Shown in pieces: positions 52,493 to 60,752 of a stretch of 64,000 nt of DNA. The position numbers and the translations under genes are program-made. The DNA is from Planomonospora sp. ID67723 (GTDB lineage: Bacteria; Actinomycetota; Actinomycetes; Streptosporangiales; Streptosporangiaceae). The notes under the pieces were generated by a model. It was not told the DNA's origin, did no database searches, and worked only from the letters and a program-made list of their open reading frames with translations. Numbering within the stretch: the stretch's first letter is position 1; every line of letters begins with the position of its first letter. Where the stretch lies: positions 186,001-250,000 of the forward strand of contig NZ_JABTEZ010000001.1 of the NCBI RefSeq assembly GCF_015711605.1, written 5' to 3'.

Positions 52493-53395
52493 ATGGACCC
52501 GCACCGCCTGCTCGTCTTCCGTGAGATCGCCCGAGCCGGATCGATCGCCGGGGCGGCCCGCGCCCTCGGCTGGACCCAGCCGGCCGTCAGCCAGCACCTT
52601 CGCCACCTGGAACGGCGGGCGGGGATGGCGCTCGTGCTGCGCCGCCCGCGCGGCGTCCAGCTCACCGAGGCGGGCGAGGTCCTGCTCCGCCACGCCGACG
52701 CCGTCGCCACCCGGCTGCACGCCGCCGCCGACGCCCTGGACGCCCTGGCCCACCTGCGCGAGGGCACCGTACGGCTGGCCGCCTTCCCCTCGGCCAGCGC
52801 CACGGTCGTCCCGGCCGCCATGAGCCTGCTGGGCGGGCGCCACCCCGGGGTGGACGTACGGCTCCGCGAGGCCGAGCCGCCCGAGGCGCTCGACCTGCTC
52901 TCCGCCGGGGAGGCGGACCTGGCGGTGACGTTCTCTCACGCCGGGCAGGAACCGGACGACCGCCCCGGGCTGGTGCGGGAGGCGGTGGGCGAGGACCCGG
53001 TCCTGCTGGTCCTGCCGCGCTCCCACCCGCAGGCCGTTCCCGCCGGCCGGCCGGTGGAGCTGCGCTCGCTCGCGGCGGAGAAGTGGATCGCGGGCTGCGA
53101 GCGGTGCGCGGCGGGCCTCCGCCGGGCCTGCGAGGAGGCCGGGTTCGTCCCCGACGTGCGGCACGGCACCGACGACTACGTGGTCACCCAGGCGCTGATC
53201 GCCCGGGGCCTGGGGGTCGGGCTGCTCCCGAGACTCGCCCTCGACGCCTTCACCGCCCCCGGCGTCGCCGTCCACCCGGTGCCCGGGCTCCGCCCCCGGC
53301 GCCTCCATCTGGCCCATCCCCGCGAGGCCGACCAGATCCCCGCGGTCCGCGCCGCCGTACGGGCCCTGCGCGACACCCTGGCGGCCCCGGCCTGA
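52493..53395 (+). CDS. LysR family transcriptional regulator
   Basis: The 300-aa protein begins MDPHRLLVFREIARAGSIAG with the LysR HTH (AARALGWTQPAVSQHLRHLERRAGMALVLR) and a two-lobe ligand domain (VDVRLREAEPPEALDLLSAGEADLAVTF, GLGVGLLPRLALDAF). It probably senses an amino acid or acid connected to the divergent racemase and binds the 77-bp gap between them. Confidence 0.88.
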   Translation: MDPHRLLVFREIARAGSIAGAARALGWTQPAVSQHLRHLERRAGMALVLRRPRGVQLTEAGEVLLRHADAVATRLHAAADALDALAHLREGTVRLAAFPSASATVVPAAMSLLGGRHPGVDVRLREAEPPEALDLLSAGEADLAVTFSHAGQEPDDRPGLVREAVGEDPVLLVLPRSHPQAVPAGRPVELRSLAAEKWIAGCERCAAGLRRACEEAGFVPDVRHGTDDYVVTQALIARGLGVGLLPRLALDAFTAPGVAVHPVPGLRPRRLHLAHPREADQIPAVRAAVRALRDTLAAPA

Positions 53396-53481
53396 AGGGG
53401 CGGACGGGCCGGGATCATCGCGGACGGGATCAGTACCCTGAATGCTCGAGTTCCGGAACCGATCCCAGGGATGGCCAGTCG

Positions 53482-53817
53482 ATGCAGCCCGAGCGACCGC
53501 TTCCGGCCCTGACCCGGGCCGAGCAGGACTTCCTCCATCACTACCTGAGGATCGTCGAACTCCTGGGCCGGATCAACCCGGCCTCCGCCGAGTACACCTA
53601 TACCGGCGTCAGGGCCGCACAGGCCCTGGTGACGGAGGCGGCCGGGCTACGCGAAGCGCTCACGTCGATGTACGACAGGGCAGAGAAGGAGATCCACCGG
53701 GAGCCCCTCGTGCGGGCGCTTCGGATGCTGGGCGCAGAGGAGCGCATCGGCCGGCTCTCCCTGTCCGGGCCGGATCCGGATCCGGACGCCGCTCCCCCGC
53801 CCACCGGTGCCGGATGA
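53482..53817 (+). CDS. Hypothetical protein, 111 aa
   Basis: The protein is helical and soluble (RAEQDFLHHYLRIVELLGRI, VRAAQALVTEAAGLREALTSMYDRAEKEIHREPLVRALRML) and ends in a Pro/Asp-rich tail. I recognise no family. ATG 53482 is the best start after a partial CAGGG. High third-position GC supports it. The GNAT gene follows 79 bp downstream, beyond a duplicated 28-mer. Confidence 0.6.
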   Translation: MQPERPLPALTRAEQDFLHHYLRIVELLGRINPASAEYTYTGVRAAQALVTEAAGLREALTSMYDRAEKEIHREPLVRALRMLGAEERIGRLSLSGPDPDPDAAPPPTGAG

Positions 53818-53841
53818 CCCGCGCCCCGGCCGGAAGCCGGC

Positions 53842-53897
53842 TCCGGCCTCCCGCTCCGAGGAAGCACAGTCCGGCCTCCCGCTCCGAGGGAGCACAA
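53842..53897 (+). repeat. Tandem 28-bp duplication including a ribosome-binding site
   Basis: Bases 53842-53869 and 53870-53897 are two copies differing at a few bases (gaggaagcacag against gagggagcacaa). The second copy supplies the GAGGGAG ribosome-binding site and first base of the GNAT start codon; the first copy has GAGGAAG without an ATG. Confidence 0.8.
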
Positions 53898-54472
53898 TGA
53901 TCCGGGTGACGACATCGGACGGCCCCGGCGCCGCGTTCGCATCCCCCGTCGACCTGTCGGGACCCGGCATCCGCCTCCGCGAATGGACCGACGAGGATCT
54001 CCCCGCGATGGTCGAGCTCTTCGACGAACCGCAGGTCGATCGCTGGACCCCGCTGCGCTCGCCCTTCACGCTCGAGGCCGCGCGGGCCTACCTCGCCAAG
54101 GGCCGCGAGGGACGGGCCGCCGGCCTCCGCATCCACCTGGCGATCACCGGTGACGACGGCGGCCCTCGCGGGGAGGTTCTGCTCTTCCGCGCCTCCGCGG
54201 AGGACCCCGATGCGGAGCTCGGCTACGTGATCGGCGCCCGCCACCGGCGGCAGGGCCTGGCGACCCGGGCCGTCCGGCTGATAACCGGATACGCCTACGA
54301 CGCCCTGGCGACGAGCCGCGTGCTGCTGCGCATCGCGCCGGGCAACGAGGCCAGCGCCGCGGTCGCGCGGGCCGCCGGGTTCCGCCTCACCGACGACGAG
54401 CCCGTCGTCCGGGACCGCGGTGACGACACCGTCACGCTGCTCACCTGGTGCCACCGCCGGGATCCGGTCTGA
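53897..54472 (+). CDS. GNAT family N-acetyltransferase
   Basis: About 191 aa with RimJ-like features: IRLREWTDEDLPAMVELFDEPQVDRWTPLRSPF, ELGYVIGARHRRQGLATRAVRLITGYAY with the acetyl-CoA loop (RRQGLA), and LRIAPGNEASAAVARAAGFRLT. ATG 53897 follows GAGGGAG by six bases. The substrate is unknown. Confidence 0.87.
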   Translation: MIRVTTSDGPGAAFASPVDLSGPGIRLREWTDEDLPAMVELFDEPQVDRWTPLRSPFTLEAARAYLAKGREGRAAGLRIHLAITGDDGGPRGEVLLFRASAEDPDAELGYVIGARHRRQGLATRAVRLITGYAYDALATSRVLLRIAPGNEASAAVARAAGFRLTDDEPVVRDRGDDTVTLLTWCHRRDPV

Positions 54473-54503
54473 TCCGCCTCCCGGCGGCCGTCCCGCGCCG
54501 CCT

Positions 54504-55196
54504 CTAGGGAAGGGCCCGGAGCTTGGGGCGGCGGCAGACCAGCACGCGGGCGGGCGGGACGTTCCGCCACACCGTACGGCTTGCGACGATCTCGTCGAAC
54601 CGCTCGTGCAGGCGGCGGCGGAACTCCTTGGCGGCGGGGAAGAAGCTCGAAGGATGGGCGGAGATGGTGGCGAACGCCGCGTCCGGCCGCAGCACGGCAC
54701 AGATCTGGTCCAGGATCTCCTCCTGCCGGGCCCCGTCGAACAGGGTCCACGGCAGCGCGCTGACGACCGCGTCCACCTCACCGACGCCGACCGAGCGGAG
54801 CAGCCGCCGCAGGTCGGCCGCGTCGCCGTGCACGACGTCGAGCCGGGGCCGGGTGGCCCGCAGATGGTCGGCCAGGTCCCGGTCGATCTCGATGGCGAGA
54901 TGCCGGCTCCCCGGCCGGAGCCGGGCCTGGACGGCGTCGCTGACCGGGCCCGTCCCGGCGCCGAGCTCGACCACGACGGCGCTGCGCGCGCCCGGGACGA
55001 CCGTGGCCAGCAGGCGGGCCAGGCGCGCGCCGGTGGGCGCCATGGCGCCGATGGTGGAGGGCCGCTGTACGGCGGCGCTCACGAACGCCCGCACGTCGCC
55101 GGGACGGTGTCCTGGGGACTCCTCGTCCGTGGACGGGACGGGCGGGACAGACGTGAGGTGTCGTGCGGCCGGAGAAGAAGGCCTGGCGGACATCAT
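54504..55196 (-). CDS. Class I SAM-dependent methyltransferase (phospholipid N-methyltransferase-like)
   Basis: The 230-aa protein has the SAM motif VVELGAGTGPVSDAVQARL, then HLAIEIDRDLADHLRATRPRLDVVHGDAADL and the VSALPWTLFDGARQEEILDQI motif typical of COG3963 (PmtA-like) methyltransferases, ending with FEE-like HERFDEIVASRTVWRNVPPARVLVCRRP. It may methylate lipid head groups. The GNAT gene converges on it. The divergent gap 55197-55421 holds no gene. Confidence 0.85.
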   Translation of the reverse strand: MMSARPSSPAARHLTSVPPVPSTDEESPGHRPGDVRAFVSAAVQRPSTIGAMAPTGARLARLLATVVPGARSAVVVELGAGTGPVSDAVQARLRPGSRHLAIEIDRDLADHLRATRPRLDVVHGDAADLRRLLRSVGVGEVDAVVSALPWTLFDGARQEEILDQICAVLRPDAAFATISAHPSSFFPAAKEFRRRLHERFDEIVASRTVWRNVPPARVLVCRRPKLRALP

Positions 55197-55421
55197 GCGG
55201 CATCTCCCTCGGCAGTCCTGCGGAAAGGCGACGGCCCCGTGCTGCCGCCCCTGCCACGGTCCCCTGCCCAGGGAAGGCCGGTGTACTCAACACCTGCCCC
55301 GGCGACGGGGTCCCGGACGACGGGCGAATGCCACGTCCGATCAGCGCCGGTGGACCGCACGCCGTTCCGCCAGAGTCGAACCCCGGCCAGAGGCTCCGCG
55401 GTTCGATCCGGAAGGACACAC

Positions 55422-56057
55422 GTGCACAGAACCCCAGAACTGAAGGTGATGTACTTCGGAACGCCCGTGGTGCTGATCGGCTCCCGCAACGAGGACGGCA
55501 GCGCCAACCTCGCCCCGATGTCCTCCGCCTGGTGGCTGGGGCGGTGCTGCATGCTGGGCCTGGGCAACAGCGCCCGGACGACGGAGAACCTGCTGCGCGA
55601 GCGCGAGTGCGTGCTCAACCTGCCGTCCTCGGCCATGGTCGACGCCGTCGACCGGCTCGCGTTGCTCACCGGGTCACCGGTGGTGCCGCCGCACAAGGTA
55701 CGGCAGGGCTACCGGTACGAGCCGGATAAATTCCCGGCCGCCGGGCTGACCGAGCAGCCCTCGGAGCTGGTCCGGGCGCCGCGCGCGGCCGAGTGCCCCA
55801 TCCAGCTGGAGTGCCGGGTCATCGCCGCGCACCCGTTCGGCTCCCCCGAAGGACACGCCACGGCCTTCCAGGTGGAGATCGTGCGGGTCCACGTCGAGGA
55901 GGATCTGATCATCTCCGGGACGGACTACATCGACCCGGTCGCGTGGGACCCGCTCATCATGAAGTTCTGCGAGTTCTTCGGCGGCGGGGACAACCTCCAC
56001 CCGTCCAGGCTCGCCGAGGGCTGGAACATGCCTCACGACCTCCGGCAGCCGGTGTGA
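55422..56057 (+). CDS. Flavin reductase-like domain protein
   Basis: About 211 aa: MYFGTPVVLIGSRNEDGSAN, LAPMSSAWWLGRCCMLGLGN, SARTTENLLRERECVLNLPS and FQVEIVRVHVEEDLIISGTDYIDP are typical of the flavin reductase (FMN-binding split barrel) family. It may pass reduced flavin to a monooxygenase. GTG 55422 follows GGAAGGAC. The frame is open far upstream but without coding features. Confidence 0.86.
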   Translation: MHRTPELKVMYFGTPVVLIGSRNEDGSANLAPMSSAWWLGRCCMLGLGNSARTTENLLRERECVLNLPSSAMVDAVDRLALLTGSPVVPPHKVRQGYRYEPDKFPAAGLTEQPSELVRAPRAAECPIQLECRVIAAHPFGSPEGHATAFQVEIVRVHVEEDLIISGTDYIDPVAWDPLIMKFCEFFGGGDNLHPSRLAEGWNMPHDLRQPV

Positions 56058-56134
56058 CCGCGGGCCGGACCTGTCCGGCCCGCCTCGGTCCCGCGTCGTC
56101 ATCCGCACCGCCCGGCACGATCGGCGGCGGGGGC

Positions 56135-56640
56135 TCACCGACGTGATGCGCGCTCACGGTCGCCGAGCACCAACAGGAGCAGCAGCAGGAGCAGCAGGCC
56201 GGCGAACGCGTCGGGCCATCTCTGCTTGGCGTAGAGGGGGGCCGCGACCGCCAGCCCGAGTCCGAACCCGGCGAAGGACAAGCCGATCAGGGGAAGCTCC
56301 CACGACGGCGGCGACGCGCTCCCCGCCGCGTCCCAGTCCTCCCGCGCCAGCAGCGGCATGGCGGGAAGAGGGGGATCATCGAGACCAGGAAGCCCATGCC
56401 GATCCACGCGGGCGACAGCAGCAGCCCTGCGGGGACCCGCATGCCCCACGGCCGGCCCAGCGCCAGGGCGATCAGGATCGCCGCCCCCGCCATGCCGACG
56501 GTCATGCCGTTGATCGCCGCCCAGTTCAACGCACTCCAGGCACCGTCCCGGAGACCTCCGCCGCGTGTGGAATCCGCACCGAAGTCCCCTCCCCGTGCGA
56601 CGGCCCTCTCACGTGAGCGAGGCGGGGACCGTCTCGGCAC
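56135..56640 (-). pseudogene. Frameshifted multi-pass membrane protein
   Basis: Frame one (from 56640) gives LRDGAWSALNWAAINGMTVG, MAGAAILIALALGRPWGMRV and LLSPAWIGMGFLVSMIPLF; frame two continues AMPLLAREDWDAAGSASPPS, WELPLIGLSFAGFGLGLAVA and a Leu-run helix to the stop at 56135. They join as one four-helix protein if one base is restored near 56357. The Leu run comes from a gagcagcag trinucleotide tract (56168-56196). A sequencing error cannot be excluded. The family is not named. Confidence 0.6.
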
Positions 56641-56750
56641 CCGCGACTCGCACCGGTCCGCGGCGTGCGTCCGATCATCTCCGGGCCTCGCTGTGAGGAC
56701 CCTGAGGAAGCCCCGGTGGGGCGCTAACCCGCCGACGCGAAGCCGGTCCG

Positions 56751-56945
56751 GTGACCGAGCGGTTGCGCCGCTACGAACGGATCCGCTCCCGCCGAGTCGC
56801 CCGGGCGGCCGACCTGGCGGCCACCGAGAAGACCGACAAGTACCGGCCGCCGGCCCTGCTGCGTCTGCTCCCCGACAGGCTGGTCACCGCCGGCTACACC
56901 GCCTGGCTCCGCCGGGTCAGCACCTACCTCAGCAGCACCGCCTGA
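56751..56945 (+). pseudogene. Probable C-terminal fragment of an FAD-dependent monooxygenase
   Basis: The 64-residue frame TERLRRYERIRSRRVARAAD, LAATEKTDKYRPPALLRLLP then DRLVTAGYTAWLRRVSTYLS resembles the tail of FAD-dependent monooxygenases (LRAYERVRSRR...ATE-x-TNKYRP...ATRFYTRWLRxVSNYL). No FAD-binding region precedes it, so it is read as a fragment, although it has its own GTG. Moderately sure. Confidence 0.45.
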
Positions 56946-57047
56946 CCGGAGCCGATCGCGCCGGATTCGACGCCGGGCTCCTTCGCTTGCCAGCGGCCCA
57001 CCTGATGATCAAAAGTGGTCGCAGGGCAACGATCCCGGGAGGCGTCC

Positions 57048-57638
57048 ATGAGGAAGATCTTCTCGTTCATGATGGTGACCCTGGACGGGTACTTCGAGGG
57101 CCGGAACCATGACCTCGGCTGGCACAACACCGATGAGGAGTTCAACGCGTTCTCCTCGGGCCAGCTCGACGAGGCCGGCACGCTCATGTTCGGGCGCCTC
57201 ACCTACCAGATGATGGCGCAGTTCTGGCCGACCCCCGCGGGGAAGGAGGCCGATCCGGCGGTCGCAGAGCGGATGAACGGCACAGACAAGATCGTCGTCT
57301 CGCGGACGCTCGACCGGGCCGAGTGGGCCCGCACCCGGCTCATCAAGCGTGACGTCGCCGGGGAGATCGCGAAGCTCAAGCAGGAGCCCGGCAAGGACAT
57401 CGCCATCCTCGGCAGCTCCAGGCTGACCGCGAGCGTTCTGCGGATGGGGCTCCTCGACGAGCTGAGGATCATGGTGAATCCGGTCGTCCTCGGGGGCGGC
57501 ACCCCGCTCTTCGGGGACACGACCTTCGGGGACACGACCTTCGGGGACACGGCCGGCAGGATCGATCTGGAACTGCTCGGGACCAGGACCTGCGGCTCCG
57601 GCAACGTCCTGCACTCCTACCGGCCCGCCGCCGCCTGA
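57048..57638 (+). CDS. RibD/dihydrofolate reductase-like family protein
   Basis: About 196 aa: RKIFSFMMVTLDGYFEGRNHDLGWHNTDEEF, TLMFGRLTYQMMAQFWPTP, KIVVSRTLDRAEW, DIAILGSSRLTASVLRMGLLDELRIMVNPVVLGGGTPLF, and VLHSYRP match the RibD C-terminal/DHFR-like proteins of actinobacteria. The function is unproven. Near the end a five-residue FGDTT unit is present three times. GGGAGG precedes the ATG. Confidence 0.88.
   Translation: MRKIFSFMMVTLDGYFEGRNHDLGWHNTDEEFNAFSSGQLDEAGTLMFGRLTYQMMAQFWPTPAGKEADPAVAERMNGTDKIVVSRTLDRAEWARTRLIKRDVAGEIAKLKQEPGKDIAILGSSRLTASVLRMGLLDELRIMVNPVVLGGGTPLFGDTTFGDTTFGDTAGRIDLELLGTRTCGSGNVLHSYRPAAA
57510..57554 (+). repeat. In-frame 15-bp triplication
   Basis: ttcggggacacgacc occurs three times in a row (57510-57524, 57525-57539, 57540-57554, the last ending ggcc), adding FGDTT units to the reductase-like protein just before its last strand. 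It is a slippage-type expansion. Confidence 0.9.
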
Positions 57639-57719
57639 GACCTCGCCCCGAACGCCCGCCGGACCTGCGTCAGGCCGACCGGATCCACAACCGACCCAGC
57701 GAACACCCTTCCTCCTTCC

Positions 57720-57737
57720 TATCGATTGGGATCGATA
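57720..57737. promoter_or_regulatory. Inverted repeat TATCGAT-tggg-ATCGATA
   Basis: A perfect seven-base inverted repeat lies where composition falls from GC-rich to AT-rich DNA, about 175 bp before the EACC1 gene. It may be an operator or a boundary. The rest of 57639-57911 shows a TATATT -10-like box at 57834-57839 without a convincing -35. Confidence 0.4.
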
Positions 57738-57911
57738 CGGACATCACAGGCTCATTAGCCAGCGAACAAGCATGGATCTCTACCAGGAACTACGACACAA
57801 GGCGAGAAGAGATGCACAAGAAGTCCACTTTCTCTATATTTGCACGCCCATGTGAGGCAAATGACTGTATCATTCACAGCGCAGATTCATAGAGAATTGA
57901 TAGGGGTTATA

Positions 57912-58262
57912 ATGACTGAAACGGTCAATCTTCGCATAAGTGGAGATTTCGCCGAGCAGGAGCTACGGTCGCTCTACAGCTGGTTAAAGAGAGACCTCGA
58001 CGCTCTTGACTACATGGATGTTCGCTTGCAGTCGAGGGCCCCAGAACCTGGCGAGATGGGTGACACGCTTGATCTCATCGCTCTGATTGTGACAAGCACC
58101 TTACAATGGCCGGCATTTATCGAAGCGCTATCACAGTGGCGCGGTACACGACGTCATCTTCCACAGGTCACCATTGAGCGTGGCGGGACTACTGTCGTAG
58201 TCTCTGAGGCAAATTCCGAACTCGTTGTTCAAATTCTCAAGGCGATAGAGGATCACGAGTGA
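57912..58262 (+). CDS. EACC1-like effector-associated constant component
   Basis: About 116 aa: TVNLRISGDFAEQELRSLYSWLKRDLDAL, the GEMGDTLDLIALIV motif, WPAFIEALSQWRGTRRHLPQVTIERGGTTVVV and ELVVQILKAI. This fits the effector-associated constant component 1 of actinobacterial NTP-dependent/caspase conflict systems, a small adaptor next to variable effectors. The ATG follows AGGGG. Its TGA overlaps the next gene's GTG, so the two proteins are made together. Base composition is clearly lower in GC than the core genes. Confidence 0.75.
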   Translation: MTETVNLRISGDFAEQELRSLYSWLKRDLDALDYMDVRLQSRAPEPGEMGDTLDLIALIVTSTLQWPAFIEALSQWRGTRRHLPQVTIERGGTTVVVSEANSELVVQILKAIEDHE

Positions 58263-59917
58263 GCCTTCCTGATCCATTAACTTCACGTGCTGTATTGATT
58301 GGCACGAGCGAGTATACCCATCTCGACTCTCTCCCTGCCGTCGCCAACAACCTTCAAGCCTTGAGTAATCTCCTGCAGCAGTCCGACCTATGGGGTCTGC
58401 CAGCAGAGCACTGCACGGTTGTGCATAATCCTACATCGGTAAACGCCATGATGGATCCGTTGTGGCAGGCTCGAGAAGAGGCCAAGGACACCCTCATTGT
58501 GTACTTCGCTGGCCATGGATTGATGCACAGCATGGAGAGCGATCTATACCTCGCCCTGGTTGATTCACATAAGGATCGAATATACAGGGCCGTGGCTTAT
58601 GACACCGTACGAAACGAGCTTCGCGAAAGCCTTGCGCAACGCAAAATCGTAATCCTTGACTGCTGCTACAGTGGGCTTGCCCTCGGGCTGCTGGGTACCG
58701 ACGATCCTACTGAGCGTGTCGCAAATAGTGCTCGCGTCACTGGCACGTACCTAATGACGGCGACGGCCGAAAATAGGCCGGCACTCGGTGGCCTGGATAC
58801 CTATACAGCTTTTACCGGTGAGCTAATCCACCTCATTCGCGAAGGAATTCCAGATCAGCCCGAGCTTCTGGAATTGGATACAATCTTTAAGCATGCCCGC
58901 GAGTCGCTGCGAGACAAAGGCCTCCCCACTCCGCAAAAACGTGAGTCGAATCTTGCAGCTCACATCCCTCTGGTACGTAACCGTGCACACAAGAGTCAGA
59001 AGCGCTTCGAAGTCAAGGAGTTCTATGGCCCTATCGAAGGAATCCGGACGGGCACCATTTTCGATAACCGTCGAGCATTGCACGACGCAGGTGTGCACCG
59101 ACCGCTCCAGGCAGGCATCTGCGGCACTGCTGATCGGGGCGGCGCGGAGTCCATCGTCGTTTCAGGTGGCTATAAGGACGATGAAGACTACGGGGACGTG
59201 ATCATTTACACCGGTCATGGTGGGCGCGATCCCAATACTGGCGAACAGACCAAAGATCAATCAGCCGACGATCCAGGTAACGCTGCTCTCATCAAGAGCA
59301 TTATGACCGGCCTGCCCGTTCGGGTAATTCGCGGTTCTGGGGGAAATAATAGGTTCTCTCCACCGGCTGGCTATAGCTACGACGGACTCTTCAGAGTCGC
59401 CGATTACTGGACTAAGCCTGGCACCGATGGTCCTACAGTGCTTCAATTTCGGCTTGAGCAGCTAGACGATGGCTCTCCGAAGAAAACCGCGGAACTCCAT
59501 CTGAGTCGCAAACTTCCCCCTGGGCGGCGGGAAGAGGTTGCTCCCGGCGTCTACGCAGACAGGTTACTGGCGCTCGAACTCAAGCAGCTATATAACCACG
59601 CTTGTCAGGTGTGCGACACCGTGCTCGAAGTACCAGGGGGTCTGAGGTTCGCTGCCACCGTGCACATCCGCGGGATAGAGCAGCCTCACTTAGGGCCCGA
59701 CGATAAATCCAACATGCTATGCCTCTGCCCTAATCATCGAGACCTGTTTAAGTATGGAGCAATCACCATTGAGGATGATTTCAGCGTCATAGATCAGACG
59801 GATGGCGAGCCGGTCAGCAAGCTCACACTGAAGCACAATATCGATCGTAATCACATTCAATACCATCGCCAGCACCACACCCTCGGTCACCGAAAACTTC
59901 GCGATGAACTGAACTAG
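58259..59917 (+). CDS. Caspase-like protease fused to SRA/YDG domain and HNH nuclease
   Basis: The 552-aa protein has three domains. Residues ~8-245 are a caspase-like (C14) fold: VLIGTSEYTHLDSLPAVANN, active-site His86 in YFAGHG and Cys136 in LDCCYSG, then TGTYLMTATAENRPA. Residues ~252-395 are an SRA/YDG modified-base reader: YGPIEGIRTGTIFDNRRALHDAGVH, DDEDYGDVIIYTGHGG, GLPVRVIRG, YSYDGLFRVADYW. Residues ~435-552 are an HNH nuclease: YNHACQVCDTVLE (Cys449/452), His469, Asn485, LCPNHRDLFKYG (His493). All catalytic positions look intact. GTG start is coupled to the EACC1 stop. Confidence 0.85.
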   Translation: MSLPDPLTSRAVLIGTSEYTHLDSLPAVANNLQALSNLLQQSDLWGLPAEHCTVVHNPTSVNAMMDPLWQAREEAKDTLIVYFAGHGLMHSMESDLYLALVDSHKDRIYRAVAYDTVRNELRESLAQRKIVILDCCYSGLALGLLGTDDPTERVANSARVTGTYLMTATAENRPALGGLDTYTAFTGELIHLIREGIPDQPELLELDTIFKHARESLRDKGLPTPQKRESNLAAHIPLVRNRAHKSQKRFEVKEFYGPIEGIRTGTIFDNRRALHDAGVHRPLQAGICGTADRGGAESIVVSGGYKDDEDYGDVIIYTGHGGRDPNTGEQTKDQSADDPGNAALIKSIMTGLPVRVIRGSGGNNRFSPPAGYSYDGLFRVADYWTKPGTDGPTVLQFRLEQLDDGSPKKTAELHLSRKLPPGRREEVAPGVYADRLLALELKQLYNHACQVCDTVLEVPGGLRFAATVHIRGIEQPHLGPDDKSNMLCLCPNHRDLFKYGAITIEDDFSVIDQTDGEPVSKLTLKHNIDRNHIQYHRQHHTLGHRKLRDELN

Positions 59918-59981
59918 GGCCCGACACTCGGCTCCAAAGAGATATTTCCGGAAACGATGGGCGACCCTGCATACCAACCAA

Positions 59982-60200
59982 GTGGCACGAAAATTAGTTG
60001 TCGACGATGATCAATTTTTTATGCTGGATAGCGTCGCGCAAATGAATTGCGAATCCGCCAGATCCTTCGCAACGAGTTTTGGCCATTTTGGAAAATCCTA
60101 CTTGCCGGTAACTTTCATACTTGACGCGTCTACTCTTATTTTCGATCAAAGAGAACTCCTTCTAAAATCACAGCAGGTAGGAGACATTACCCATGGATAG
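59982..60200 (+). CDS. Possible small protein, uncertain
   Basis: A 72-residue frame from GTG 59982 (RKLVVDDDQFFMLDSVAQMN) lies in AT-rich DNA after the caspase gene. I recognise no family and see no ribosome-binding site, so it may be chance. The rest of 59918-60285 shows nothing else supported. Confidence 0.2.
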   Translation: MARKLVVDDDQFFMLDSVAQMNCESARSFATSFGHFGKSYLPVTFILDASTLIFDQRELLLKSQQVGDITHG

Positions 60201-60285
60201 CGCGCTCATTGTTAACCTGTACATCTCGCTGGTCACACTCTAACTAGCCCAGCGTGCGGCTTCTGGAGCGATTCCGGCCATCTCA

Positions 60286-60684
60286 TTGAGGTCTGTGCGA
60301 AAAAGCATGCGGACGGGCACAGGGCGGGACACCAAGCCCGAATTCGCCCTACGGCGCGCGGTGCACGCGCTCGGTCTCCGCTACCGGGTGTCGGTTCGGC
60401 CGCTTCCGAAGATCCGTCGCACGGCCGACCTGATGTTCGCTAAGGCCAAGGTCGCGGCCTTCCTCGACGACTGCTTCTGGCACGGGTGCCCTGAACACCA
60501 CACCAAGGCAGCAACCATGCCGGCTACTGGGCCGAGAAGGTCACTCGCAACCGCGAGCGGGACGCCGAGACCGACAGACTGCTCAGAGAGGCGGATTGGC
60601 TGGTCGTCCGCGTGTGGGAGCACGATGATCCTGGCGAGGCCGCGATTCGGATCTCCGAACAGGTACGGACACGACGGCTGTGAC
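60286..60684 (+). pseudogene. vsr: Very short patch repair endonuclease, frameshifted
   Basis: The frame starts with RKSMRTGTGRDTKPEFALRRAVHALGLRYRV, ADLMFAKAKVAAFLDDCFWHGCPEHHTKAAT, the Vsr DNA mismatch endonuclease core with DTKPE and CFWHGCPxH. One base is missing near 60512; the next frame continues AGYWAEKVTRNRERDAETDR and LVVRVWEHDDP to TGA 60682-60684. Vsr repairs T:G mismatches at methylated cytosines and normally accompanies a C5-methyltransferase, which is absent here. Confidence 0.8.
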
Positions 60685-60752
60685 CGCGGGTTCCCCATAC
60701 TTTCGAGTCGCTTAATCGATCGACGACCAACCGGATCAAACGCACGATCCCA

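Noticed and set aside
57840-57911. Upstream ATG 57840 as the start of the EACC1 protein
   Set aside because: The extra 24 residues are not like the family and no ribosome-binding site precedes them; ATG 57912 begins the typical sequence.
59717-59977. Minus-strand frame at the end of the caspase-HNH gene
   Set aside because: It overlaps the conserved HNH codons and has no ribosome-binding site or recognisable domain.
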